This document shows, piece after piece, positions 1-7,352 of a stretch of DNA of 9,700 bases (the stretch's first letter is position 1; each line of letters begins with the position of its first letter). Origin of the DNA: CAIZGX01 sp964511555. Its GTDB lineage: Bacteria > Bacteroidota > Bacteroidia > Flavobacteriales_D > Sanyastnellaceae. The position numbers and the translations under genes are program-made. The DNA is taken from assembly GCA_964511555.1 (NCBI GenBank), contig CAZEFR010000061.1, positions 1-9,700 on the forward strand, written 5' to 3'. Under the pieces are notes generated by a model. The model worked only from the letters and a program-made list of their open reading frames with translations, had not been told where the DNA came from and ran no database searches.

Positions 1-3000
1 TGGACAAGCCTGATCCCGAAATTGTAAATCGATAGCTCGTTGCTCCAATCACATTGGTTGCATAGACTATCTGATTCAAGGTCACGCTTTGACCGCAGTA
101 AGCAGACTCTAAACTCGTCGTAGGCACAACCACCGCCCCACTCACATTACTCGTCACGCTTCCGCACACTCCTGTTACAACACAGTAGTAATAGGAGGTT
201 GAAGTTGGAACCGGAGAATAACTCGAATTCGTTGCGCCAGGTATTAAAGTGCCGTTGCTATTACTTGCCGTGGTGTTTGAATACCACTGATAAGTCAAGC
301 CCGCTCCAGTTGCTGTTACAGATACCGCTGCACCGGAAAGTCCATTTTGAGCAGATGAAGTAGGCTGTTGGGTGATTGTAGTTGGGACTACGCAGTCTAT
401 GTATCCGCTTAACTCAAAATCATTTGCTGTAGTATTTTGCCTATCGAAAAAATACCATGTTCCTGTCGTATTGGTTCCACCCAAAGGAATAATTCTAAAC
501 GTAACAATAGTACTCGAATTTATACTTTGTAAAGATGGAATGTTACTCAAATCAATTGGATTCAAAGAAGCTCCTGAACTAGATGTATTTAGGAATTCAC
601 ATGTTACAATATCAATAAATGGTCCATTATTTATAGCGTATTGAATTAATGCAGTTGAAGCACCTGAAGAAGATCTTCTATAATTAAATTTACTTATTGC
701 CGAAAGAGAAGACGAGTAACCTTCTTTTGGTTTAAAAGTAAAAGTAAAATATTTATTCTGGTTTATTGCATCAGTAGAATTCACTTGATTAAATCCAACT
801 CCTCCAAAAGCTCTTGCTGCAGCTGTTCCTGTTGTACCAACCCCAGAGCCTCTAGTTATCCCTTCAATTGTTATTCCTGAATGGGTGCTAGTTGAATTGT
901 AAGGACTCGGACCAAAATTATTTGAGCCACCTGAAAGTGTTGACATATCCCAACCTGATAAAACAATCGGCGCATTTACAACAGTCAAGGTTTGAGAAAC
1001 TGAAACTGCTGCATTGTAATTCTCATTCCCAACTTGTGAAGCCGTAATAGTGGTCGTTCCGACACCGACAATGGTTACTGTTGATCCAGAAACAGTGGCC
1101 ACAGAAGTATTGGAAGAAGTGTAAGTAATTGCTAATCCTGAACTAGCAGTAGCAGTTAATGCAAAAGGGACATCGGCTGTGGTCTTAGTTGCCAATGAAT
1201 TGAACGTAATTGTTTGATCTGCCTTTGTAATATCAGCTGTAAATCCAGATGGCTGGGTAACGGTATAGTTGGCGCTTGGTGCGGTGTAACCTGAAACAGT
1301 TACTTCTATTGAACTACCGGCATTCACACTTGTAAACACAGCTGTTGGAGTTCCCGATACCGAAAACGACTCGTTGTTCACTAAACCTTGATAGGCCGCA
1401 GTTCCAGTAATCGTTGCTGCTGCTGTTCCATTGTACACTTTGTTTGAAATAGCAATTCCAGAAATTGTCAAATTCACCTCAGTGATGTTCGCAGTAAACG
1501 AAGGTTGCGTTATTGAATAGTTCAGCGAAGGTGCAGAAAATCCAGTTACTGAAACCACTATTCCGTTTCCAACATTGGCAGAGGCAAAGGTTGCCGTTGC
1601 CGAACCTGCTACCGCGAACGTTTCTCCGTTTGCAAGGCCAGTGTATGCCGCAGTTCCATTTAGAGTGGCGGAGGTGTTTCCATCGTAACTCTTGTTATCC
1701 ACGGAAAGTCCTGAGATTGTTAATGCTTTTTGAGATACCGCATTATTTGAAGACGTTGTTGTAATTGAAGCAGAAGGTGCTCCCCCTCCAGATACATTGA
1801 ATGAAACGTTGTTGAAGGATCCGACTGCAGTTGTTGCAGCTATTCTAACATAAACAGCAGTTGCGGAAACTGAGTTATTTATTGCCGAGAAGGTCAATGA
1901 ACTTGCGAATCCTGTAGAGCTCGAAAGAGAAATTTCAAATCCAGTTGGAGCTGTCAGAGATAAATCACCCGTAAGTGCAGCACCTGAAACCGTAAAAGAT
2001 TGCACTGCCGATGCGGTGCCATAAGTTGTTGAGAAGGCAGATGCAAAATTATTAGGCGAAACTGTAATAATAGGACTTGCAGGAGCTGTAGGAGTTCCTT
2101 GGATCATATTTGAAAATGTTCCGTATCCAGCGCTGTTCACCGCACGAATTTTGACATCGTAAGTCGTCTCGTTTGTTAAACCCGAAATAACCACTGGTGA
2201 AGTTGTTTGAGCAGGTGAAAATGCTGTAAAAGTGCTACCGCCATTTGTAGAATATTCATAGTTCGTAACACTTGCACCTCCGTTTGAAGAGGGTGCCGTA
2301 AATGCTACACTCAATTGTGCGTTTCCTGCTGTAATGCTCGTAATGGTAGGGGCCGTCGGTGAAACTGCATTTATGCTAGCAGACAACGACGGTTGGGTGA
2401 TTGAATAGTTAGGAGAGGGTGCAGAATAAGAACCCGTTCTTGTTAAAACTTTATTTGCTCCTACGTTTGCATCTGGGAAGGCCCAGGTGACATTATCTGC
2501 TGGAGTGAAAGCCTCACCATTTACCAAACCTGAATAGGCTGCGGTTCCTGTTAATGTTACGTTTGTATTTCCGTCGTAGTTTTTATCTGCAGCTGAAAGT
2601 CCGGTTATGGTTAAAGCTTTAGCAGAAACAGTACTTGAAGCAGTTGCAACGTTCACGCTCGTGGCGCTTGTGCTCGACAAAACAATATTCCCTGAATATG
2701 TTCCAACAGCAGTTGTTGAGGCCAGCCTTACATAAACTGCAGTTGAAGCGATTGTACCAGCAGCACCAACAGTAACCGTTGAAGCATAACCAGATTCCGC
2801 TGCTAAAGAAACCTCATATCCGGCAGGCGGAGTAACCAAAATTCCTGCAGACATATTTGCACCTGACACGTTGAACGAAGTTGGTGAAGCCGATGCTGTT
2901 CCGTAGGTTGTGTTAGTGGCTGATAAGGTGCCGGATGAGGTGATTGTTGGGGTTGACGGGGCAAAAGCAGCTGTAACACTAATATTGTCAATAGCAATAC

Positions 3001-3682
3001 CTTGTGAACTTGCTCCAGTGGTATTGATGTTCCATCTCAAATATATGCTCCCGTTTGTGGCAATGTTCAAACCAGTAATTGAAATTCCTGTTTTGCTAAC
3101 TATAGTACCAGTTGTAAAAGTATAAGCACTAGTTCCTGTTGGAAAAGAAGTTGCTGCAATATCTCCTGCTGCAACAGAAGTCCAACTTGATCCATTCAAT
3201 GAATAAAAAAACTGAACAGATGCAGCTGCTGTATTAATTCTATATCTTTCAGCATCATAGGCAATTGTTAATGATGTTAAATTAGATGCGTTAGTATTTT
3301 GAAAGAAACCAATTAAGTTGTTTGGACTTGCAAAAGTTCCTGATGTCATTGCGCCTACCGATCTTTCTGATGCAGATGATCCAAAATTATATGTACCACC
3401 AGTTGCAGGAGAGCCAGATGATGCTTGCTGAGTAACTGTAGCAGCTGCGGCAGCCCAGGTCGGGCTGCTAGTACTAGCATGCATTCTCCAATTCGTTGGT
3501 AAACTAGTAGTTGCGGCCATACCATCAAAATTTTGGGTAATGGTCGTGGTATTGGGAATCGATACCTGCCCCCACCCCACATTCGCGAAAAACATCGCGA
3601 ATACAAACAAAATGGGAACTAGGAAAAATTGAGATACACCAAATTTCTTCAGGTTGAATGCGGGAGAGGAGTGCTTGCGCAT
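1..3682 (-). CDS. Large secreted multi-domain repeat protein, putative T9SS-type surface adhesin (3' end outside window)
   Basis: One frame stays open from the ATG at 3680-3682 to the left edge: 1227 codons, no stop. Residues 1-39 form a signal peptide (basic start, hydrophobic core about 18-33, ending GWGQ). The mature part is Ser/Thr/Ala/Gly-rich beta-sandwich. Residues 40-240 are a jelly-roll-like domain opening with QNFDG and closing with AIDNISV. Residues 241-356 and 535-653 are Ig-like (TTYGTAS), and 357-440, 654-737 and 738-822 are YDG repeats. Residues 441-534 are fibronectin type III, 823-905 BIG2-like, and 906-1096 a second jelly-roll-like domain (GWDMSTLSGG). Residues 1097-1186 are Ig-like (TYQWYSN), and from 1187 another Bacteroidota repeat begins (CG, then GATSYRF). 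No catalytic motif is visible. By family analogy it is exported by Sec and then T9SS as an adhesin or cell-surface protein; the T9SS C-terminal signal would lie outside the window. The start is chosen because the only other early Met (30) is inside the hydrophobic core. Fourteen of 17 Arg codons are AGA/AGG, unlike the neighbouring operon. Substrate or partner is unknown. Confidence 0.9.
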   Translation of the reverse strand, partial: MRKHSSPAFNLKKFGVSQFFLVPILFVFAMFFANVGWGQVSIPNTTTITQNFDGMAATTSLPTNWRMHASTSSPTWAAAAATVTQQASSGSPATGGTYNFGSSASERSVGAMTSGTFASPNNLIGFFQNTNASNLTSLTIAYDAERYRINTAAASVQFFYSLNGSSWTSVAAGDIAATSFPTGTSAYTFTTGTIVSKTGISITGLNIATNGSIYLRWNINTTGASSQGIAIDNISVTAAFAPSTPTITSSGTLSATNTTYGTASASPTSFNVSGANMSAGILVTPPAGYEVSLAAESGYASTVTVGAAGTIASTAVYVRLASTTAVGTYSGNIVLSSTSATSVNVATASSTVSAKALTITGLSAADKNYDGNTNVTLTGTAAYSGLVNGEAFTPADNVTWAFPDANVGANKVLTRTGSYSAPSPNYSITQPSLSASINAVSPTAPTITSITAGNAQLSVAFTAPSSNGGASVTNYEYSTNGGSTFTAFSPAQTTSPVVISGLTNETTYDVKIRAVNSAGYGTFSNMIQGTPTAPASPIITVSPNNFASAFSTTYGTASAVQSFTVSGAALTGDLSLTAPTGFEISLSSSTGFASSLTFSAINNSVSATAVYVRIAATTAVGSFNNVSFNVSGGGAPSASITTTSSNNAVSQKALTISGLSVDNKSYDGNTSATLNGTAAYTGLANGETFAVAGSATATFASANVGNGIVVSVTGFSAPSLNYSITQPSFTANITEVNLTISGIAISNKVYNGTAAATITGTAAYQGLVNNESFSVSGTPTAVFTSVNAGSSIEVTVSGYTAPSANYTVTQPSGFTADITKADQTITFNSLATKTTADVPFALTATASSGLAITYTSSNTSVATVSGSTVTIVGVGTTTITASQVGNENYNAAVSVSQTLTVVNAPIVLSGWDMSTLSGGSNNFGPSPYNSTSTHSGITIEGITRGSGVGTTGTAAARAFGGVGFNQVNSTDAINQNKYFTFTFKPKEGYSSSLSAISKFNYRRSSSGASTALIQYAINNGPFIDIVTCEFLNTSSSGASLNPIDLSNIPSLQSINSSTIVTFRIIPLGGTNTTGTWYFFDRQNTTANDFELSGYIDCVVPTTITQQPTSSAQNGLSGAAVSVTATGAGLTYQWYSNTTASNSNGTLIPGATNSSYSPVPTSTSYYYCVVTGVCGSVTSNVSGAVVVPTTSLESAYCGQSVTLNQIVYATNVIGATSYRFTISGSGLS
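1217..1471 (-). repeat. Third YDG repeat without an Ig-like partner (residues 738-822)
   Basis: The unit reads LTISGIAISNKVYNGT, GTAAYQGLVNNESF and NYTVTQPSGFTADI. It matches YDG repeat 2 at 21 of the first 36 residues, but the namesake YDG tripeptide is YNG here. It directly abuts repeat 2, making the only tandem YDG pair in the visible part, and is followed by a BIG2-like domain (ITYTSSNTSVATVSG). Confidence 0.78.
1472..2080 (-). repeat. Ig-like + YDG module, copy 2 (residues 535-737 of the adhesin)
   Basis: This is the second occurrence of the module: Ig-like part with TTYGTAS, TAPTGFEISL and TAVYVRIA, then a YDG repeat with LTISGLSVDNKSYDGNT, GTAAYTGLANGETF and NYSITQPSFTANI. It is separated from copy 1 by a fibronectin type III domain (residues 441-534, DNA 2081-2362) with the typical ending GLTNETTYDVKIRAVNSAG. 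YDG repeat 3 follows directly. Confidence 0.82.
2363..2962 (-). repeat. Ig-like + YDG module, copy 1 (residues 241-440 of the adhesin)
   Basis: This encodes an Ig-like unit (TTYGTAS, then TPPAGYEVSL and STAVYVRLA) followed by a YDG repeat (LTITGLSAADKNYDGNT, GTAAYSGLVNGEAF, NYSITQPSLSASI). The same order recurs at 1472-2080. Over the first 36 residues of the YDG unit, 25 are identical to copy 2. The DNA has diverged at synonymous sites, so this is an old duplication or two separate acquisitions rather than a recent tandem copy. A structural spacer or ligand-binding stalk role is inferred from the family only. Confidence 0.82.
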
Positions 3683-3715
3683 AGTTTTAGTTTTAGATTG
3701 AGCTTGTTCTAGGTA

Positions 3716-3723
3716 CAAAGTTA
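3716..3723 (-). promoter_or_regulatory. Candidate Bacteroidota -7 promoter box for the adhesin
   Basis: Read on the minus strand the site is TAACTTTG, an exact match to the Bacteroidota TAnnTTTG box. It lies 33 bases before the ATG, which would give a leader of roughly 25-30 bases. The -33 element is weak: the best candidate in the right place is an ATG-type triplet about 18 bases upstream rather than TTG. No Shine-Dalgarno sequence is visible; the leader is A-rich (CTAAAACTAAAACT next to the ATG), as is common for Bacteroidota translation starts. The position downstream of the operon terminator supports independent transcription of the adhesin. Confidence 0.5.
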
Positions 3724-3880
3724 CTTTTACAACTTATTACCCATAGCTTCTAAAATTATCTTAGCGTTAATTCTTTGAGATACAGAGGTAACAAATCGCG
3801 CTTACTAAAGTAGAGGTGTACGTTGATTCATCCAAAAAAATATCACTTCCTTTTTTTATCCTTCTTGTAAAGTACAAACG

Positions 3881-3910
3881 AAAAAGTCCCCGACCGTTGT
3901 CGAGGACTTT
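3881..3910 (-). terminator. Rho-independent terminator of the efflux operon
   Basis: On the minus strand the arms AAAGTCCTCGAC and GTCGGGGACTTT form a 12-bp stem with an AACG loop, running into a short T run (five T in total). One pair (3890/3903) is a U-G wobble in the minus-strand RNA but a C-A mismatch in the plus-strand RNA. This supports use in the direction of the operon. It lies about 40 bases beyond the permease stop codon. Confidence 0.85.
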
Positions 3911-3931
3911 CCCCTAAACCTTAACCAAAAC

Positions 3932-3949
3932 TCCTGAAGAACTTCAGGA
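3932..3949 (-). repeat. Inverted repeat next to the permease stop codon
   Basis: Perfect 8-base arms (TCCTGAAG and CTTCAGGA) flank two bases, starting two bases after the TAG stop. In RNA this would fold as a short hairpin with a four-base loop. There is no clear U tract, so it is more likely an accessory 3'-end structure upstream of the main terminator than a terminator itself. Confidence 0.55.
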
Positions 3950-3951
3950 TA

Positions 3952-6900
3952 CTAGAGTGCAGCCTCCTGCGACTCAGCTTCTTCATTTTCCTTGCCAAAA
4001 ATTCGCTTGACACGTGTTTTTGTGTTTTCGCTCATCTGATACATGACAGGAACAACTATTAATGTAATGAATGTGGCAAAACTTAATCCGAATACTATGG
4101 TCCATGCCAACGGTCCCCAAAACGCTACGCTGTCTCCTCCGAAATAAATCTTCGGATCCAATTCCGTAAACATGGTTACGAAATCAATGTTGAAGCCTAT
4201 GGCCAAGGGAATCATTCCTAAAATGGTTGCTGTTGCTGTTAACAATACCGGTGTCATACGTACTCTACCTGCTTCAACAATTGCATCGTGCAAATTGTTT
4301 CCGCGCTCACGTAAAATATCGGTGAATTCAACCAACAAGATTCCGTTGCGGACAACGATACCCGCCAATGCCACAATACCCACTCCTGTCATGACAATAC
4401 TGATTGACATGTCGAAAATGGCAAGTCCTAACAACACTCCTATGACACTGAACACAATTTCAGAAAGAATAATCATCGTTCTTCCAATCGAGTTGAATTG
4501 CATGATCAAGATCAACACGATTAATCCAATGGCAATCAATCCTGCCATTCCCAAGAAGCTCGCTGTTTCCTCTTGCTCTTCTTTTTCTCCACCCATCTTC
4601 ACACTTACACCCTTCGGCAAGTTGTCGAACGCTGCTACTTTTTGCTCTATGCTAGCTACCACTTCATTCGGATTAAATCCTGTAAGGACGTTCGATCCAA
4701 GGGTAACAATGCGCTTCTGATCTTTTCTGCGAATACCCGCGTAGGTGCTGCTGTAATGAACGTCTGCGAACGCCGAGATAGGCACTTGACGCACCATTCC
4801 CATCATATTCATATCGCGGAAGGTGATGACCATGTTGCGAACCTCTTCTAAGTTGTTACGCTGATCTTCTTTCAAACGAATCTGAATTGGATACTCGTCT
4901 TCCTCATCGCGGAAGTTCGACGGATTGTCTATTCCGAAAATAGACTTACGCAATTCCATACCTACCTGCGCCAACGAAAGACCTTCGCGATTCAAACGCT
5001 CACGGTCTATGTCAATCACAATCTCTGGTTTGTTGCGCTGCAAATCGCTCTTCAATTCTTCTACTCCAGGTATCTGCTGCGCATCTAAATAGTTTTTCAA
5101 ATTCACACTCGCTGCAATCAAGTCTTCGAAATTTTCTCCGGTGATTTCAATGCTAATTGGCTTCGCCGTAGGCGGACCGTTTTGCTCTTGATCTACAGAG
5201 ATTTCAACCCCAGGAATTCCTTGAACAGCCACACGAATTTTTTCCAAATACTCCAACGTACTCTGTCCGTTACGCTTCGAAAATTCAACGAACCCAACAC
5301 CCACTTTCGCTTTGTGCGAATAAGGCGCACGGTCGTCGCGCGATTCGTTCGCGCCCACAGCAACGTTGGTAATCACAGACTCTACCAATGGATTATTTTC
5401 ACCAATTGCCCCGTACACGCGCTCTTCAATAATTCGAGCTACACTGTCGGTTGCTTCTGGCTTTGTTCCCACCGGAAGACTGGCATACACGTAGACAAAA
5501 TTCGGGTCTGCCTGCGGGAAGAATACCACTTCAGGTTTGCGCAATCCGGTCACAAAGAACGATAAGATTAACAACGCTAAGGTGCTAAACAAAATCGTCT
5601 TCGGACGTGTTAATGCCCATGCCAAGAATCGGGCGTATACCGACTGTACACCTGGCCAAGTCTTGTTTTGGAAACGTTCGATCATACGTTTCAAAATGAA
5701 ACGATAGAAGATGTAAATGATTAACATGAACAGGGTGAAGTTGCCCATTCCGACATTTCCGCTGATATAAAATAGAAGACCAACCACAATGAAAATAACC
5801 GAAGTGATTCCCAATTTCTTTACGTTCACGCCCTTGTCTTCTTTGTGCGGTTTCATGAAGTCTACCGCGAACACCGGGCTAATGATGTACGCAACAATCA
5901 ACGATGCACTTAGCGTAATGATTAATGTAATGGGAAGGTATCCCATGAACTTTCCAATCACCCCATCCCAAAATGCAAGCGGGACGAACGGTGCAAGCGT
6001 AGTTGCCGTTCCAGATAAAACGGGAAGGAAAATTTCTCCTGCTGCTTTCTTCGCTGCGATCTTAATTGGAACTTTTCCGTTGTCGTAAATACGGTGTGTA
6101 TTTTCAACCACAACAATCGCATCGTCTACCACAATTCCCAATCCGAGAAGAAAGGCAAACAAGACAATCATGTTCATGGTGAAGTCTAAACCGGGCAACA
6201 ACAAGAAAGCTATGAACATCGAAAGCGGAACAGAAAGTCCAACGAAAATTGCGTTCGTTGCTCCCATGAAGAACATCAAAATCAACGTTACTAAAACGAA
6301 TCCAATGATGATGGTGTTAATCAAATCGTGCAGCGTAATACGCGTGGTTCTACTCTGATCTCCTGTTACAACAACACTTAAATCTTGTGGAAATTTGTCT
6401 TTCTTCATCTCCTCAATTATGGCCTGAATTCCGTCAGAGGCATTAATCAGGTTCTCTCCGCCACGCTTAATAACGTTCAACGTTATTACATTCTTCTTGT
6501 CCAATCTCCCGTATGACTCCTGCTCTTTATGTCCGTCTACAACTTCCGCAATGTCTTTCAAATACATGTGCGCACCGGTCTGTCCAGATACAATCGAGTT
6601 CTTTATCTCTTCAATGTCTTTGAATTCGCCGCTTACACTTAACGTGCGCTTCATATCATCTACTACTACACTTCCACCACTAATGGTTAAGTTTTCGTAG
6701 TTCAAGGTGCGTTCAATATCGCCAATGCTAATTTGTGCAGCAGCGGCTTTGTACATGTCTACGTTGACTTGAATTTCGCGCTCCAAAGCTCCTACCATGT
6801 CAACACGCGTGATCTCTTTCATTCCTTCAATTTTATCTTGAAGTTCTTCCGCGTATTTCTTCAATTCATCGAGACTGTAATTACCTGCAATGTTCACGAA

Positions 6901-7341
6901 CAAAATAGGCATCTCAGAAAACTCAACTTCCATAACGTTCGGATCGGCAGGAAGGTCTTGTGGAAGATCTTTCTTCGCCTTGTCCACCGCGTCTTTCACC
7001 TTTTGCTTCGCAACTGGAACGTCTACGTTCGTGTTGAATTCAACCACCACGCTCGAGAAATCTTGAATGCTCGTGCTGGTTACTTTCTTCACACCGGCAA
7101 TTGACTTGATTTGCTTTTCAATGTTTTTTGAAACCAAATTTTCAACGTCCTTCGGTGCGGCTCCCGGATAAACGGTGCTTACATATATTGTAGGAATTAC
7201 AATATCTGGAAACTGTTCCTTCGGAATGCTTCTGTAGGTAAGAATACCTGCTAACGTAATGAATATCGTTAGCAAATAAATGGTAGTCTTATTATCAATG
7301 GCCCAACTGGTGGGTTTGAATTCTTTAAATTTTTCTAGCAT
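3952..7341 (-). CDS. RND-family efflux permease, HAE1-like, inner-membrane pump of a tripartite system
   Basis: This 1129-residue protein is the proton-driven inner-membrane component that takes substrate from the periplasm or membrane to the outer-membrane channel. TM1 is about 19-38, followed by a large periplasmic porter loop to 340. TM2-TM6 lie between 341 and 495, a second periplasmic loop spans about 600-928, and TM8-TM12 lie between 930 and 1102. The proton-relay Asp pair of TM4 is D406-D407 (GIVVDDAIVVVEN). The equivalents of AcrB R971 and T978 are R1028 and T1035, but the position of AcrB K940 is Arg (R998, in GIVVRNGILLVEF). The protein is about 80 residues longer than AcrB, largely from residues 497-582, where two extra hydrophobic segments (about 512-529 and 533-549) sit between TM6 and TM7. 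Another difference is the TM11-TM12 loop with GGDSVAFWGPLAW. The start is 11 bases after the adaptor stop, with a weak purine-rich AGAAG upstream. HAE1-like rather than metal-exporting (HME) is inferred from overall motifs; the substrate is unknown. Confidence 0.96.
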   Translation of the reverse strand: MLEKFKEFKPTSWAIDNKTTIYLLTIFITLAGILTYRSIPKEQFPDIVIPTIYVSTVYPGAAPKDVENLVSKNIEKQIKSIAGVKKVTSTSIQDFSSVVVEFNTNVDVPVAKQKVKDAVDKAKKDLPQDLPADPNVMEVEFSEMPILFVNIAGNYSLDELKKYAEELQDKIEGMKEITRVDMVGALEREIQVNVDMYKAAAAQISIGDIERTLNYENLTISGGSVVVDDMKRTLSVSGEFKDIEEIKNSIVSGQTGAHMYLKDIAEVVDGHKEQESYGRLDKKNVITLNVIKRGGENLINASDGIQAIIEEMKKDKFPQDLSVVVTGDQSRTTRITLHDLINTIIIGFVLVTLILMFFMGATNAIFVGLSVPLSMFIAFLLLPGLDFTMNMIVLFAFLLGLGIVVDDAIVVVENTHRIYDNGKVPIKIAAKKAAGEIFLPVLSGTATTLAPFVPLAFWDGVIGKFMGYLPITLIITLSASLIVAYIISPVFAVDFMKPHKEDKGVNVKKLGITSVIFIVVGLLFYISGNVGMGNFTLFMLIIYIFYRFILKRMIERFQNKTWPGVQSVYARFLAWALTRPKTILFSTLALLILSFFVTGLRKPEVVFFPQADPNFVYVYASLPVGTKPEATDSVARIIEERVYGAIGENNPLVESVITNVAVGANESRDDRAPYSHKAKVGVGFVEFSKRNGQSTLEYLEKIRVAVQGIPGVEISVDQEQNGPPTAKPISIEITGENFEDLIAASVNLKNYLDAQQIPGVEELKSDLQRNKPEIVIDIDRERLNREGLSLAQVGMELRKSIFGIDNPSNFRDEEDEYPIQIRLKEDQRNNLEEVRNMVITFRDMNMMGMVRQVPISAFADVHYSSTYAGIRRKDQKRIVTLGSNVLTGFNPNEVVASIEQKVAAFDNLPKGVSVKMGGEKEEQEETASFLGMAGLIAIGLIVLILIMQFNSIGRTMIILSEIVFSVIGVLLGLAIFDMSISIVMTGVGIVALAGIVVRNGILLVEFTDILRERGNNLHDAIVEAGRVRMTPVLLTATATILGMIPLAIGFNIDFVTMFTELDPKIYFGGDSVAFWGPLAWTIVFGLSFATFITLIVVPVMYQMSENTKTRVKRIFGKENEEAESQEAAL

Positions 7342-7352
7342 GATTCGGCTTC

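Larger units (their letters stand above)
3683..3951. other. Intergenic region between efflux operon and adhesin
   Basis: These 269 bases hold no credible gene on either strand. They contain, in transcription order, an 8-bp inverted repeat beside the permease stop, the operon terminator, an AT-rich stretch with an A7 and a T7 run (about 3835-3857), about 100 bases with no recognisable feature, and the candidate adhesin promoter. Confidence 0.8.

Noticed and set aside
372..644. Short open frame on the plus strand, 90 codons
   Set aside because: It lies antisense to the continuous adhesin frame, has no recognisable domain or start signal, and is explained as a shadow of the coding strand.
3355..3606. 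Minus-strand 83-codon frame overlapping the start of the adhesin
   Set aside because: It is out of frame with the adhesin ATG at 3682, is Pro/Leu/Arg-rich as off-frame reading of the signal and first domain would give, and shows no family resemblance.
1..3682. CRISPR-like or tandem DNA repeat array suggested by recurring phrases in the adhesin
   Set aside because: The repeats are at protein level, of domain size and diverged at synonymous sites; there are no short identical repeats with regular spacers.
3750..3764. Imperfect palindrome CTAAAAT-T-ATCTTAG upstream of the adhesin promoter, possible operator
   Set aside because: It has one mismatch, is short and AT-rich, and such matches are expected by chance in this spacer; no regulator gene is in the window.
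3835..3857. A7 and T7 runs facing each other, a possible hairpin or plus-strand terminator
   Set aside because: The stem would be only A-T pairs around a 9-10 base spacer, and there is no plus-strand gene upstream to terminate. It is best treated as low-complexity intergenic sequence.
4172..4720. 182-codon plus-strand frame antisense to the permease
   Set aside because: It is the antisense of conserved transmembrane sequence; the permease frame is fully supported by motifs, so this is a shadow. The same applies to the other plus-strand frames between 4573 and 9485.
3952..7341. Heavy-metal (CusA/CzcA-type) RND assignment
   Set aside because: The TM4 region carries the double Asp of HAE1-type pumps (GIVVDDAIVVVEN), and the methionine relay expected for CusA could not be recognised. 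The drug/amphiphile branch fits better, though the substrate remains unknown.
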